DNA from: JAFLBI01 sp964616465
Lineage (GTDB): Bacteria > Bacteroidota > Bacteroidia > Chitinophagales > Chitinophagaceae
Assembly: GCA_964616465.1 (NCBI GenBank)
Contig: CAZTTO010000007.1
Location: 1 to 64,000 of the forward strand
Length of the DNA: 64,000 nt
Direction: 5' to 3'
A program made the position numbers and the translations under genes. The notes beneath the pieces are model-generated. The model saw nothing but the letters and a program-made list of their open reading frames with translations. It searched no databases and had not been told where the DNA came from. Within the stretch, counting starts at the first letter, position 1, and each line of letters starts with the position of its first letter. Below are positions 19,932 through 29,422 of this stretch, one piece after another.

Positions 19932-20831
19932 ATGTATTATATAGTATACGGTCTTCTTTATACACTTTCGCTTCTACCATTACGTGTATTGTATTTACTG
20001 AGCGACTTTGCATTTGTGCTCATGTACTTGGTTTTTGGTTACAGAAAAAAAGTGGTGATGCATAACTTAAGTGTTGCCTTTCCTGAAAAATCTGAACAAG
20101 AAAGAAAAAAAATTGCATTTCAATTTTACAGACAGTTAACTGATACATTTATTGAAACCATTAAGCTGATTAGCATGTCAGAAAATGAATTCAAGAAAAG
20201 ACTCACTACAAATGCTGAAGTTATTAATGACATATACGCAAGTGGACAACCCGTACAACTACACTCTGGACATTTTTTTAACTGGGAATTTCTGAATTTA
20301 GGAACTGCTTACAATTGCAACTATCCTTTCTTAGGTATTTACCACGATGTTTCCAACAAGACCATGGATAGAATAATGAGAAAAATGAGGTCGAAGTTTG
20401 GCACCATATTAATACCTTCTCATGAGTTCAGACATAAATTCAAAAGCTATACGCAGCAGCCTTATTTACTGGGTTTAGTTGCCGATCAAAGTCCATCAAA
20501 TCCAAAGCAGGCGTATTGGATCGACTTTTTTGGAGTAAAAACAGCCTTTGTTACAGGACCAGAAAAAGGTGCACGACAAATGAATACCGCTATTGTAATG
20601 GCCAATATCTACCGTAAAAAAAGAGGCTATTACCACATGCAATTATCACTGCTCACAAAAACGCCCAACGATCTTCCACAGGGTTCTATTACTGAAAGCC
20701 TTGTTGCATTTATTGAAGATGCAGTAAAAGAACGTCCATCAAATTATTTATGGAGTCATAAAAGATGGAAATTCAAATACAGCGATGAATACAAAGACAT
20801 GGTTATAGAAAGAATCAATCAACCTAAATAG
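19932..20831 (+). CDS. LpxL/HtrB-like lipid A acyltransferase
   Basis: 299 residues from the ATG at 19932 (MYYIVYGLLY); an upstream TTG at 19914 overlaps nadB and is less likely. A hydrophobic N-terminal segment anchors the protein to the inner membrane. The acyltransferase motif HFFNWE (H-x4-E) lies in a region typical of lipid A secondary acyltransferases, with GLVADQSPSNPKQAYWIDFFG further on. It probably adds a secondary acyl chain to lipid A or a related lipid. The stop abuts the 3' end of the convergent membrane gene with no spacer. Confidence 0.87.
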   Translation: MYYIVYGLLYTLSLLPLRVLYLLSDFAFVLMYLVFGYRKKVVMHNLSVAFPEKSEQERKKIAFQFYRQLTDTFIETIKLISMSENEFKKRLTTNAEVINDIYASGQPVQLHSGHFFNWEFLNLGTAYNCNYPFLGIYHDVSNKTMDRIMRKMRSKFGTILIPSHEFRHKFKSYTQQPYLLGLVADQSPSNPKQAYWIDFFGVKTAFVTGPEKGARQMNTAIVMANIYRKKRGYYHMQLSLLTKTPNDLPQGSITESLVAFIEDAVKERPSNYLWSHKRWKFKYSDEYKDMVIERINQPK

Positions 20832-21206
20832 CTACTGCTGTTTTTCTGATCCTGGTTTTCCTAGTAGGCTTTGCACAATACCAGCGAAAATGCTGATAAG
20901 AATACTTCCAACAATAGCTGACCACCAGCCATTCACTTCAAATCCTGGAATTATGTCTGCAGCTAAGAACAACATCATTGCATTTAAAAACAAGAGAAAT
21001 ATTCCAAATGTAAAAAGTGTGATTGGAATGGTTAGTAATATCAAAAGAGGTTTCACAAACTGATTCAACAAACCTAATACAACTCCAACGGCTAGGGCTG
21101 TGGAAGTACTATTCACACGTATTCCATCCATTAACCAATCGGTTATCCAAACTCCAACAGCAGTTGCCACTGCTCTTGCCAAGAATTTCAAAATTGTATT
21201 GGTCAT
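20832..21206 (-). CDS. Phage-holin-family (DUF360-like) small membrane protein
   Basis: 124 residues with four predicted membrane helices, including the conserved-looking LGLLNQFVKPLLILLTIP stretch. Proteins of this family are annotated phage holin family (PF04020-like), but they are chromosomal in many Bacteroidetes and there is no phage context here. Its start overlaps the stop of the upstream M16 gene by four bases, so it is the last gene of a three-gene minus-strand operon. Function unknown. Confidence 0.8.
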   Translation of the reverse strand: MTNTILKFLARAVATAVGVWITDWLMDGIRVNSTSTALAVGVVLGLLNQFVKPLLILLTIPITLFTFGIFLLFLNAMMLFLAADIIPGFEVNGWWSAIVGSILISIFAGIVQSLLGKPGSEKQQ

Positions 21207-22483
21207 ATTACTGTCAATTCATAAAAAGCCTCTGGGTGTAGGTACTCATTTGCCAATCGCTGAATCTCTTTACCATCTATTGTTCTAATAGTTTCAATAG
21301 TCTTCTGAAAATATGTATCGTCTACACCATGCAAAATATAATTTTTCCAACGAGCACAAACTTGGAAAGGACCATCTACATCACCTAATAGAACACCCAT
21401 CATATAGTTCTTTACTAAATCCAATTCTTCATCATCAACCAACTCCTCACGAAGTCGTTTCATTTCATGATGAACTTCTTGAATGGTTGCTTTACACACA
21501 TCCCTTCCTGCTTCCGTGCTAATGATCCATGCACTTTCACCTAAATGATTTTGAAGATAACTGTAGATACCATACGTGTATCCTTTATCCTCACGAATAT
21601 TACTCATTAAACGAGATCCAAAAAAACCACCAAACAAGTTATTGAGTATTTGAGACCCAATAAAATCGGGGTGATGACGATTATGAAATGGACGAGCCAT
21701 TCGAATTGCGCCTTGTACACCATTAGGATCTTGTACAATTTCATAATGAAGCTGTTCGGCAGGAGTAGCTTTATGTACAGGTCTTGCTATAGATTGAGGC
21801 AGAATCGACAAATGCCCAAAATGCTTATCTAAAAGTGCATGAATTCCTGCTGGAATTTTTCCCGATACAAAAATTTTACAATGTCCATTTACATAAAATT
21901 TCTGGTAAAATTCTACCAAATCATTTCGAGTAATGCTAGCATAGTCTTCTGGTGTGCTGTACTTTCCATAAGGATGGTCTGCGCCATATAAATATGCATC
22001 TATTAATCTATTCGCAACAAAATCACATTTCTTCAAGTTAACTTCCAAACGCTGCAATTGATTTTGCTTATAAATAGTCAATTCTTCTTCAGGAAAATTT
22101 GCAGAAGTTAATAGTTCCTCCATAAGAGGCAGAAGATGTTCTACATCCTTATTCAAACAATGCAGCGTGAGGGTAGCGGTTTCGTTATAACAACTTCTGT
22201 TTAAATAAGCACCATAAAAATCAACAGCAGCATTGATTTCGAATGCCGATTTTTGTGTTGTTCCATTTTTCATTAGAAAATTAGCTGTTGCAGCAACTAA
22301 GTTCTTTTCTTCAAACCAATTACCTGCATCAAAAACACATTCTACTTGTAAGACTTCCTGAGCACCTCCTTCTACCAAATAAACAGGGACGCCATTTTTT
22401 AAATGAAATGATACATAGGGCTGTAACTGTATATCAACATCTACTGGTGCTTTAATAGCCGGTGCATTCTTTCTAACTATCAT
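21203..22483 (-). CDS. M16 peptidase-like subunit without zinc site
   Basis: 426 residues with the M16 (pitrilysin) fold. The usual HxxEH zinc motif is missing: the equivalent region reads ATANFLMKNGT. The C-terminal half keeps the family feature GGFFGSRLMSNIREDKGYTY. In this family an inactive subunit pairs with an active one, which is encoded directly upstream with a four-base overlap (22480-22483). Together they probably form a heterodimeric peptidase clamp. No signal peptide is visible, so a cytoplasmic location is likely. Confidence 0.9.
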   Translation of the reverse strand: MIVRKNAPAIKAPVDVDIQLQPYVSFHLKNGVPVYLVEGGAQEVLQVECVFDAGNWFEEKNLVAATANFLMKNGTTQKSAFEINAAVDFYGAYLNRSCYNETATLTLHCLNKDVEHLLPLMEELLTSANFPEEELTIYKQNQLQRLEVNLKKCDFVANRLIDAYLYGADHPYGKYSTPEDYASITRNDLVEFYQKFYVNGHCKIFVSGKIPAGIHALLDKHFGHLSILPQSIARPVHKATPAEQLHYEIVQDPNGVQGAIRMARPFHNRHHPDFIGSQILNNLFGGFFGSRLMSNIREDKGYTYGIYSYLQNHLGESAWIISTEAGRDVCKATIQEVHHEMKRLREELVDDEELDLVKNYMMGVLLGDVDGPFQVCARWKNYILHGVDDTYFQKTIETIRTIDGKEIQRLANEYLHPEAFYELTVI

Positions 22484-23724
22484 GATGCTTGTTTACTTAA
22501 GTAATATAATGTGTGGCTATTTTCTTCTCTAAATATTTCATTTGCGTAATTCAATATATCAGACGCAGTCACTTGATGGTACCTTCCCAATTCAGTATTC
22601 ATCATTTGCGCATCACCTAACAACTCATAAAAAGCCAAACTATTTGCTCTATTCATTAAACTCATGTCTTCAAAAGTGATGACACTTTCAGTTTTATTTT
22701 TTACTTTCTGCAATTCGTGGTCACTAATTTTTTCATTCATCATTAGCTGAATTTCTTTTTGTACAGCTGCTTCAGCTTGTTCCGCTGAAACGCCACGAAC
22801 CAGCTTGCCATCAATAGTTAACAGTCCTGGTTCAACACTTCCAAAATGATAGCAATCAATATTAGTGAACAACTGTTGTTCTTTCACCAATCGTTGATAC
22901 AATCTTGAAGATCCCCCTCCCCCCAGCACTTCAGTAATTAAATCAGCTACATAATACCCTTCGCTGATTCTATCAGCCATATGCCATGTTTTTATAAATG
23001 CATCAACTGGCACATTTGCTTCAACAATTTTTCGAACTGCCGATGCTTGCTTTTCTTCTTGCGGTAACTGACGAGTATAGATGTCACCCGATGGAATATC
23101 ACCAAACCACTTTTCGGCCAAATTTCTAACCTGATTTACCTCAACCCTACCAGCCACCACTAAAATGGCATTAGAAGGACGATAAAATCTGAAAAAGAAG
23201 TCTTTAACATCTTGCAACTGTGCATCTTCCACATGCTTTAACTCTTTTCCAATAGTCATCCACCTATAAGGATGCTGCTCATACGCCATATTCCGCATGA
23301 TATGCCACACATCGCCATAAGGCTTGTTAATATAATGTTCTTTGAATTCTTCACATACCACTTTGCGTTGAACATCTAAGCTTTTCTTGCTGAATGCAAG
23401 GCTCAACATTCGATCACTCTCCAACCAAAAAGCGGTTTCTAAATTATCGGCAGGTAACTGACAATAATAATTCGTTAAATCATTTGTTGTATAAGCATTG
23501 TTTTCACCCCCAGCTCGTTGCAAAGGTTCATCATAGTCGGGGATATGTATACTGCCTCCAAACATGAGGTGCTCAAACAAGTGTGCAAATCCTGTCTTAT
23601 TAGGATCTTCATCACGAGCACCAACATTATACATAACATTTACTACAGCCATAGGTGTAGAATGATCAGGATGCACCAACACCCTTAATCCATTACTCAG
23701 TGTAAATCTTTCAAATTGTATCAT
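22480..23724 (-). CDS. M16 zinc metallopeptidase, catalytic subunit
   Basis: 414 residues. The inverted zinc motif HLFEH is at residues about 47-51, with VCEEFKEH further on supplying a candidate third ligand. GGGGSSRLYQRL matches the family's C-terminal loop. It belongs to the two-subunit bacterial M16 peptidases that degrade short peptides in a closed chamber, and forms an operon with the inactive subunit and the holin-like gene downstream. No signal sequence is apparent. Confidence 0.92.
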   Translation of the reverse strand: MIQFERFTLSNGLRVLVHPDHSTPMAVVNVMYNVGARDEDPNKTGFAHLFEHLMFGGSIHIPDYDEPLQRAGGENNAYTTNDLTNYYCQLPADNLETAFWLESDRMLSLAFSKKSLDVQRKVVCEEFKEHYINKPYGDVWHIMRNMAYEQHPYRWMTIGKELKHVEDAQLQDVKDFFFRFYRPSNAILVVAGRVEVNQVRNLAEKWFGDIPSGDIYTRQLPQEEKQASAVRKIVEANVPVDAFIKTWHMADRISEGYYVADLITEVLGGGGSSRLYQRLVKEQQLFTNIDCYHFGSVEPGLLTIDGKLVRGVSAEQAEAAVQKEIQLMMNEKISDHELQKVKNKTESVITFEDMSLMNRANSLAFYELLGDAQMMNTELGRYHQVTASDILNYANEIFREENSHTLYYLSKQAS

Positions 23725-23757
23725 AAAATGGGCTGCAAATTACAATAGAACATTTGT

Positions 23758-24993
23758 TTAAGCTGGTTTTCTTTCTCTACGGTACTTTTTTCGGATATCA
23801 TGCACCAATAATTTTAACTCAACGGGTCTTCCTTCTCTAAAAACAACAACTTTAAGAGCTTGACCGGGTATTTGTAACATTGATTTATACACCTGAATAC
23901 TCTTACTAAAGTTTCTGTCAACTGCAAACAATATATCACCTTCTTTAAATCCTGCTCTTGCTGCTGGTGAGTCTTGCATAACTTCCAACACTTTTATTTC
24001 GCCTTGTACAAGATAGATACCTAAGCCAGAATAAGCATAATCAAAGGGCTCATTAAAATGAGTATTTGGCTTTAGAAAAATATTTTGCTCTGGATAGTTA
24101 ATAATAATATTGAATTTACGGAGCAAATCATTCCCTATGATACCAGCTAAACTTGGGTACTGTGTTACGTTATACTCATCATCAAATATATATGTGGGTA
24201 TTTGGCGGAACTTATAGGGACCAATTTTAAAAGATTTAATCAAAGTAAGCACCATGTTTTTCTTTCCTCCTAAACCCTCTGCCATTGTTTGATACATGCG
24301 CTTATTTTTCAACAAAACACTGCTGTCTTCTACAAATTCTCGCGATAAAATCAAACTCAATCCCGCACCTGTATCAAAAATAAACCGCTGCATAATAGAT
24401 CTACTATCCTCAACTTCTCCGTCAGGCAAGGGTAATGTTGAAAATTGTGGCTTCAAAACATAGCCACCTCTAGGATAACGAATAGAGCCGGGTGTTAAGA
24501 TTTCTATAGTATGATCGTCATAATTAATTTTAAACACATACCTACGCAATACACTATAACCAATAATTCCATCAATTTTCATTCCATAAACACTAGAAAG
24601 TAACTCATAGTCATTAATATGAAAATCTAAATTTCGAATTGAAATACCTGGCATATGCAAGCTATGTCCATAAGTAAACTCAACTTGTCTAATGCCGGCA
24701 ATTCCTCTAATTAATCGGTTAGTAGGCTTTTTTTCAAGATTCAACTCAATCACAGTGGCAGAATCAAGCGAAATTCCACCGCTTCCTGTATCCAAAACAA
24801 AGTTGAGCGAATCGGGATAATCGTTTAATACTGCTTTGAGTATAATGATGCCCCCTGTTAGTTGTATAAAATTGAACTTGGTAATACTCTGGGCTGGTGC
24901 AGGCATGAACTCTTCTTGGGCCAAAAGACTCAATGAATTCAATTGCAGGAATAGACCTATTAAAAAATTATATAATACAACACGTTTTGGCAT
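23758..24993 (-). CDS. Retropepsin-like aspartyl protease with PDZ domain
   Basis: 411 residues with an N-terminal signal peptide (about 1-25). Two aspartyl protease half-sites are visible, FVLDTGSGG near residue 65 and FIFDTGAGLS near 207, so one chain supplies both catalytic aspartates. A PDZ domain (about 325-395) contains SPAARAGFKEGDI. This architecture is frequent in Bacteroidetes and acts in the envelope; targets are unknown. It lies upstream of the M16 operon with 33 bp between, possibly cotranscribed. Confidence 0.87.
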   Translation of the reverse strand: MPKRVVLYNFLIGLFLQLNSLSLLAQEEFMPAPAQSITKFNFIQLTGGIIILKAVLNDYPDSLNFVLDTGSGGISLDSATVIELNLEKKPTNRLIRGIAGIRQVEFTYGHSLHMPGISIRNLDFHINDYELLSSVYGMKIDGIIGYSVLRRYVFKINYDDHTIEILTPGSIRYPRGGYVLKPQFSTLPLPDGEVEDSRSIMQRFIFDTGAGLSLILSREFVEDSSVLLKNKRMYQTMAEGLGGKKNMVLTLIKSFKIGPYKFRQIPTYIFDDEYNVTQYPSLAGIIGNDLLRKFNIIINYPEQNIFLKPNTHFNEPFDYAYSGLGIYLVQGEIKVLEVMQDSPAARAGFKEGDILFAVDRNFSKSIQVYKSMLQIPGQALKVVVFREGRPVELKLLVHDIRKKYRRERKPA

Positions 24994-25064
24994 TATTTCT
25001 ATTCTTCCTTCGAAAGACTATAACAAGTTAGTCCAAGAAATGTAGGTTACAACAAATGGAGCCG

Positions 25065-25072
25065 TATTTTTG
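25065..25072 (+). promoter_or_regulatory. Candidate -7 promoter box of mqnC
   Basis: TATTTTTG matches the Bacteroidetes -7 consensus TAnnTTTG and lies 11 bases before the ATG at 25084. No clear -33 box is seen. Confidence 0.45.
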
Positions 25073-25083
25073 TTTCTACTATT

Positions 25084-26214
25084 ATGCATATGACTTTAGC
25101 CGATTTGTACCAGAAAGCATTGAATTTTGAGTTCCTTTCTATAGAGGAAGGGATGTTCTTGTTTGAACAAGCCCCTTTAAACGACTTAATGTGGGTAGCC
25201 AACGAACTTAGAAAAAAGCAAGTGCCACATGGGAAAGTCACTTGGCAGATTGACAGAAATGTGAATACTACAAACGTTTGTATTGCAAATTGTAAATTCT
25301 GTAATTTCTATAGAATTCCTGGGCATGCCGAAGCATATATTACCGATATGGATACCTATCGGAAAAAAATTCAAGAAACCTTACGTTGGGGGGGCGATCA
25401 ATTGCTATTACAAGGAGGTCATCATCCAGAACTCGGATTACAGTTCTATGTAGACACATTCCGTCAAATTAAAGCTGAATTTCCAGATATCAGGCTCCAC
25501 GCACTTGGACCACCAGAAATTGCCCACATTACTAAACTTGAAAAAAGTACCCACCACGAGGTGCTAAAAACTTTGCAGGAAGCCGGATTGGACAGTTTAC
25601 CCGGAGCTGGCGCCGAAATTTTGGTTGATAGAGTGCGCAGATTAATTTCAAAAGGAAAGTGCGGAAGCGATGAATGGCTCGAAATTATGCACCAAGCGCA
25701 TTTGTTGAATATTACATCTAGCGCGACCATGATGTTTGGGCATGTTGAAACCCTTGAAGAACGATTTATACACTTAACACGTATTCGAGAAGTTCAATCA
25801 CGCAAACCGGCAGATGCAAAAGGCTTCTTAGCCTTTATTCCATGGACCTTCCAAGATGTTGATACACTCCTAACACGTATTAGAGGTGTACAAAACCTTA
25901 CAACGCCTGATGAATATATGCGCATGATTGCTATTAGTAGAATTATGCTTCCGAACATTATTAATATTCAAGCTAGCTGGTTAACAGTTGGAAAGGAAAC
26001 TGCCCAACTTTGTTTATATGGCGGTGCGAATGATTTTGGAAGTATTATGCTAGAAGAGAATGTTGTAAGTGCTGCTGGAGCTCCTCATAGATTTACCTAC
26101 AGAAGTATTCAGGAAGCAATTAAAGAGGCGGGTTTTGAACCTCAATTAAGAAATCAGCAATATGGCTGGAGAGAGATTCCTTCTGCTATTGAAGAACAAG
26201 TGATTGATTACTAA
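25084..26214 (+). CDS. mqnC: Dehypoxanthine futalosine cyclase (radical SAM)
   Basis: 376 residues (or 374 from the second Met at 25090). It cyclises dehypoxanthine futalosine in the futalosine route to menaquinone. The radical SAM cluster motif is CIANCKFC (CxxxCxxC), near residue 61. PGAGAEIL and GANDFGSIMLEENVVSAAG resemble MqnC rather than MqnE or CofH. No other mqn gene is in the window. Its presence indicates that this organism makes menaquinone by the futalosine pathway. Confidence 0.9.
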   Translation: MHMTLADLYQKALNFEFLSIEEGMFLFEQAPLNDLMWVANELRKKQVPHGKVTWQIDRNVNTTNVCIANCKFCNFYRIPGHAEAYITDMDTYRKKIQETLRWGGDQLLLQGGHHPELGLQFYVDTFRQIKAEFPDIRLHALGPPEIAHITKLEKSTHHEVLKTLQEAGLDSLPGAGAEILVDRVRRLISKGKCGSDEWLEIMHQAHLLNITSSATMMFGHVETLEERFIHLTRIREVQSRKPADAKGFLAFIPWTFQDVDTLLTRIRGVQNLTTPDEYMRMIAISRIMLPNIINIQASWLTVGKETAQLCLYGGANDFGSIMLEENVVSAAGAPHRFTYRSIQEAIKEAGFEPQLRNQQYGWREIPSAIEEQVIDY

Positions 26215-26262
26215 ACTCGATTGAAGTTGAAGTAAAATAATGTATCTTCATTGCAAAAAAGA

Positions 26263-26700
26263 ATGGGCATCTTAGAGTCCGTTATAAGTAACCAATATTT
26301 CAAAGGGAAATCTCAGTATCGCAAAATGAATAGGTCTGGTGCTTTCAACACCCTATTCTTTGCTGTATTATGCAATTTATTAATGTTAACCTCCATTGGT
26401 GTAGTATTATACTTTTTTTCACTTCCCACTGAGTATGACCAAGAGCTTTTTCACAAATTCATAAAAGAACATCCTGTACTTCTAAGGTCTATTTCATTAC
26501 TAAGTATCGGTATTCTGTATATGTTTATCTATGGTATGTATGGAACACCTTCCCGCTTTATTTATATTATAAAAAAGTTTAATCACTTACCCAGGGAAGA
26601 AAAAGTTACAGTCATAACGGTTGCTAACTACTATTTTAGGCTTTCATGGATTTTAGCTGCTGTAACAACCTTACTTTGTTACATATTGATATTCAGCTAG
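26263..26700 (+). CDS. Hypothetical membrane protein
   Basis: 145 residues from the ATG at 26263 (MGILESVISN); a TTG at 26251 is the alternative start. Three hydrophobic helices are visible, around residues 28-50, 75-95 and 120-143, with a basic loop near 30. No family recognised. It lies 48 bp after mqnC on the same strand and may be cotranscribed. The pattern suggests a small inner-membrane protein of unknown role. Confidence 0.7.
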   Translation: MGILESVISNQYFKGKSQYRKMNRSGAFNTLFFAVLCNLLMLTSIGVVLYFFSLPTEYDQELFHKFIKEHPVLLRSISLLSIGILYMFIYGMYGTPSRFIYIIKKFNHLPREEKVTVITVANYYFRLSWILAAVTTLLCYILIFS

Positions 26701-26744
26701 TTACATTTGCCTGACTACCAACAATCCTTTTTTTTTGACTTAGC

Positions 26745-26770
26745 GTAACATTTGGTGAATAGCTTCGTAT
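26745..26770 (+). promoter_or_regulatory. Candidate ECF-type autoregulatory promoter
   Basis: GTAAC (26745-26749), a 16-bp spacer and CGTAT (26766-26770) resemble the AAC/CGT -35/-10 logic of many ECF sigma promoters. It lies 22 bp before the GTG start of the sigma gene. This is inferred from the motif only. Confidence 0.3.
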
Positions 26771-26792
26771 AATAATAAAGCGTAACCAAAAA

Positions 26793-27287
26793 GTGACTGA
26801 ACAAGCTTATAATGAATGTGTAGATGCGTATGCAGATGGCGTATTTCGCTTTATAGTGAAAAACCTCCGTCATGAGGAAGATGCCCGCGACATAGTGCAA
26901 ACTGCATTTGAAAAACTTTGGAAGAACAGAGAAACGGTAGAATATGAAAAAGCAAAGTCGTTCTTATTCACAGTTGCATACAATCAAATGATTGATCACA
27001 TTCGTAAGAATAAGCGAATGACTTTGAGAGAATCTTTTTCACCTGAAACAAAAATTCAAGAAAGAAGTGGAACCAGCAGTCAGCGTACTAAGCAATTGTT
27101 AATGGAAGCATTGAACAGATTAAATGAAACACAAAGAAGCTTAGTTATGTTGAAAGATTATGAAGGATATAGTTACGAAGAAATTGGAAGAATAACAGGA
27201 TTGAATGAGAGTCAAGTAAAAGTTTATTTACACAGGGCTCGTGTGAGTTTAAGAAACTATTTGGTAAGTCCAGAAAACGTATTATAA
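26793..27287 (+). CDS. ECF RNA polymerase sigma factor
   Basis: 164 residues, starting with GTG. Region 2 contains NLRHEEDARDIVQTAFEKLWKNR and region 4 contains SYEEIGRITGLNESQVKVYLHRAR, the helix-turn-helix that reads the -35 element. The size fits the ECF class. The next two genes, a membrane protein with cytoplasmic repeats and an outer-membrane protein, follow within 2 and 18 bp, so this looks like a sigma/anti-sigma operon answering an envelope signal. Confidence 0.92.
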   Translation: MTEQAYNECVDAYADGVFRFIVKNLRHEEDARDIVQTAFEKLWKNRETVEYEKAKSFLFTVAYNQMIDHIRKNKRMTLRESFSPETKIQERSGTSSQRTKQLLMEALNRLNETQRSLVMLKDYEGYSYEEIGRITGLNESQVKVYLHRARVSLRNYLVSPENVL

Positions 27288-27289
27288 AA

Positions 27290-28336
27290 ATGAACATCAA
27301 CCGAAATAATTACGAAGACTTTTTCTTGCTCTATGCAGATCAAGAATTAAGCTCTGCTGAAATGCAGGAGGTAGATAGGTTTGTTCAAGAAAATCCTGAT
27401 TTGGCTATTGAATTAAAAGACTTCCTTGCTACACGTCTCACTATAGATGAAATTGATTTTGATAAAACATACTTATACAAATCAAGTGAAGAGGGAATTA
27501 GACAAGAAAATGCTACAGAATGGTTTTCGAAATTTGTAGATGAAGAATTGAGCCCGAAGCAACGCGAAGCAGTTGAAGAATATGTGCTTCAACATCCTGA
27601 GCAGCAAGCAATTTTTTTAGAGTGGCAACAAACTAAACTTCCTCAAGAAGCCATTGCTTGTCCACGTAAAGCCGACCTATATAAAACAGCCACACCATCA
27701 GTTGTTGTAATGATGAAATGCTACTGGTCAGTTGCAGCCTTGTTGCTCATTTTGTTGGGAGTGTACTTAGTTACTCAACTTAATGGAAATAATCCAGATC
27801 CATCGCCAGTAGCGCAACAAACTAAACCAATTGATCGTAAAGTTATACCCGCTGAAAATGAGTCATCAACTACTCGTTCTAATGAATTTATTGCAGCATC
27901 AACTGTTCAATCAGCAGTTTCGAAGAATGTTAAGCTAATAAATCAGTCACCTGAAAACAAAACAGCAGAATCGGAAACTGAATTAGGAAGAGAAGTTAGA
28001 AACGAAGAAATAATAGCTGATAACATGAATGAAGCCAGCAACTATTCAGAAACAGCAGCAAATACAATTTCACAGGGTGTAAATAATATTGAGGCCAAGA
28101 ATATTGATGCTGTTACTGCAAAAGCCAATGAAATATCTACTCCAAATTATACCTATAAAACACTGGATCTAGATGATGATGACAAATCAATGTATGTTGG
28201 TCCAATTGAAATAAACAAAGATAAATTCAGAGGATTTGTTAGAAAAGCAGGGGGATTATTCAGATCAAAAATGAAAAACGAAGGTGAAGAAGTTTTAAAT
28301 AGTATCACTTCAATAGCACAACCCACATTAAAATAA
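27290..28336 (+). CDS. Putative anti-sigma factor, membrane-anchored
   Basis: 348 residues. Two similar cytoplasmic units are visible, YADQELSSAEMQEVDRFVQ (about 14-32) and FVDEELSPKQREAVEEYVL (about 82-100), each followed by a P-D/E-acidic helix. A single membrane helix lies at about 143-163 (AALLLILLGVYLVTQL). The periplasmic part is Asn/Ser/Glu-rich and low-complexity. The position two bases after an ECF sigma gene is the main reason for calling it an anti-sigma. There is no zinc-binding HxxxCxxC motif, so it would be a zinc-free version. Confidence 0.68.
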   Translation: MNINRNNYEDFFLLYADQELSSAEMQEVDRFVQENPDLAIELKDFLATRLTIDEIDFDKTYLYKSSEEGIRQENATEWFSKFVDEELSPKQREAVEEYVLQHPEQQAIFLEWQQTKLPQEAIACPRKADLYKTATPSVVVMMKCYWSVAALLLILLGVYLVTQLNGNNPDPSPVAQQTKPIDRKVIPAENESSTTRSNEFIAASTVQSAVSKNVKLINQSPENKTAESETELGREVRNEEIIADNMNEASNYSETAANTISQGVNNIEAKNIDAVTAKANEISTPNYTYKTLDLDDDDKSMYVGPIEINKDKFRGFVRKAGGLFRSKMKNEGEEVLNSITSIAQPTLK

Positions 28337-28354
28337 TTTTTAATCAAATACATT

Positions 28355-29284
28355 ATGACAAGTAAAATCATGTTGGCCGCATTAACAACCTTGGCCATTA
28401 GCGGAGTAACTGCACAGCAGAACAATAATAGTACACAAGAAAAAGAGATTACTGTAATTGGTAAACCAACTAAGGATACTACTCAACCAAAAGCAGATAC
28501 AATTAGAGTTGGAAATTTTGTAATTGTGCAAAAGAAAGATGACTCAAAAGAGGTTAGTATAACCAATAAGAGTAGAAATATTGAAATTAACTTCGATAAG
28601 AACCAGAGTGCCAGAAAAAAGAAAAATATAAATACCAATTGGTGGATTCTTGATCTTGGATTTGCAAATTGGAATGACCAAACAAATTATGCAGCAGCAC
28701 AAGCTGGTGGCTATTTAAGAAGTGTAGGTAGCGGGAATGTGCCTAATGCTAGTAGTTTTGATCTAAGAAATGGTAAAAGCTCCAATGTAAACTTTTGGTT
28801 CTTCATGCAAAAGGTAAATTTGAGCCACCATGTAGTTAATCTGAAATACGGTTTAGGTCTAGAAATGTACAACTTCCGTTTTCAAAGAAATTTGAGCTAC
28901 CGTTCTAATCCAACTGATTTTGCATTCATGGATACTGTAAGTTTTAGCAAGAATAAACTATTTGCTGGCTATTTAACTGTTCCGTTTATGATTCATTTTG
29001 ATCCAACACCCAAACAAAAAGGTGGATTCAATTTTGCCGCAGGGGTAAGTGCTGGTTACTTGGTTGGCAGCAGAAACAAACAAATCAGCAACGAAAGAGG
29101 TAAGGAAAAAATTAGAGGCGACTTTGATTTAAATCCATTCAGAATTGCTGCTATTGCTGAAGTAGGTTTAGGACCGGTGCGCTTATATGGCAGCTATAGC
29201 TTAAACAATTTACACAAGGACAGAACACGTATGGAACAAACACCTTTTGCAATAGGCGTAAGATTACTAAGTTCTAGCTTTTAA
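28355..29284 (+). CDS. Outer-membrane beta-barrel protein of the sigma operon
   Basis: 309 residues with a signal peptide ending SGVTAQQ. The N-terminal 90 residues of the mature protein are charged and hydrophilic. The rest alternates hydrophobic and polar residues and glycine/aromatic girdles, as in small porin-like barrels (PorT/OmpA-barrel type). The chain ends in SSSF, with the terminal Phe favoured by the barrel assembly machinery. As third gene of the ECF operon it may be the envelope component whose state is reported, or a regulon target. No specific function can be assigned. Confidence 0.72.
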   Translation: MTSKIMLAALTTLAISGVTAQQNNNSTQEKEITVIGKPTKDTTQPKADTIRVGNFVIVQKKDDSKEVSITNKSRNIEINFDKNQSARKKKNINTNWWILDLGFANWNDQTNYAAAQAGGYLRSVGSGNVPNASSFDLRNGKSSNVNFWFFMQKVNLSHHVVNLKYGLGLEMYNFRFQRNLSYRSNPTDFAFMDTVSFSKNKLFAGYLTVPFMIHFDPTPKQKGGFNFAAGVSAGYLVGSRNKQISNERGKEKIRGDFDLNPFRIAAIAEVGLGPVRLYGSYSLNNLHKDRTRMEQTPFAIGVRLLSSSF

Positions 29285-29304
29285 ACAACTAACATAATAA
29301 AATT

Positions 29305-29333
29305 AATGCCGGTCTTACTGATCGGCATTTTTT
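29305..29333 (+). terminator. Rho-independent terminator of the sigma operon
   Basis: Stem AATGCCG/CGGCATT with an 11-base loop and a run of T residues, about 20 bp after the barrel gene's stop. Confidence 0.85.
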
Positions 29334-29422
29334 ATGCTTTATTTCATTGTATTTTAAGGTGTATCCTAAAAAATGAGGGGGCAAAATGACTTAACTTTAC
29401 AGTATCCTTTAAAAACCACACA

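Noticed and set aside
20832..21206. Prophage or lysis gene suggested by a holin-family protein
   Set aside because: No phage structural, integrase or lysin gene is near; the family is a common chromosomal membrane protein and the gene is coupled to the M16 peptidase pair.
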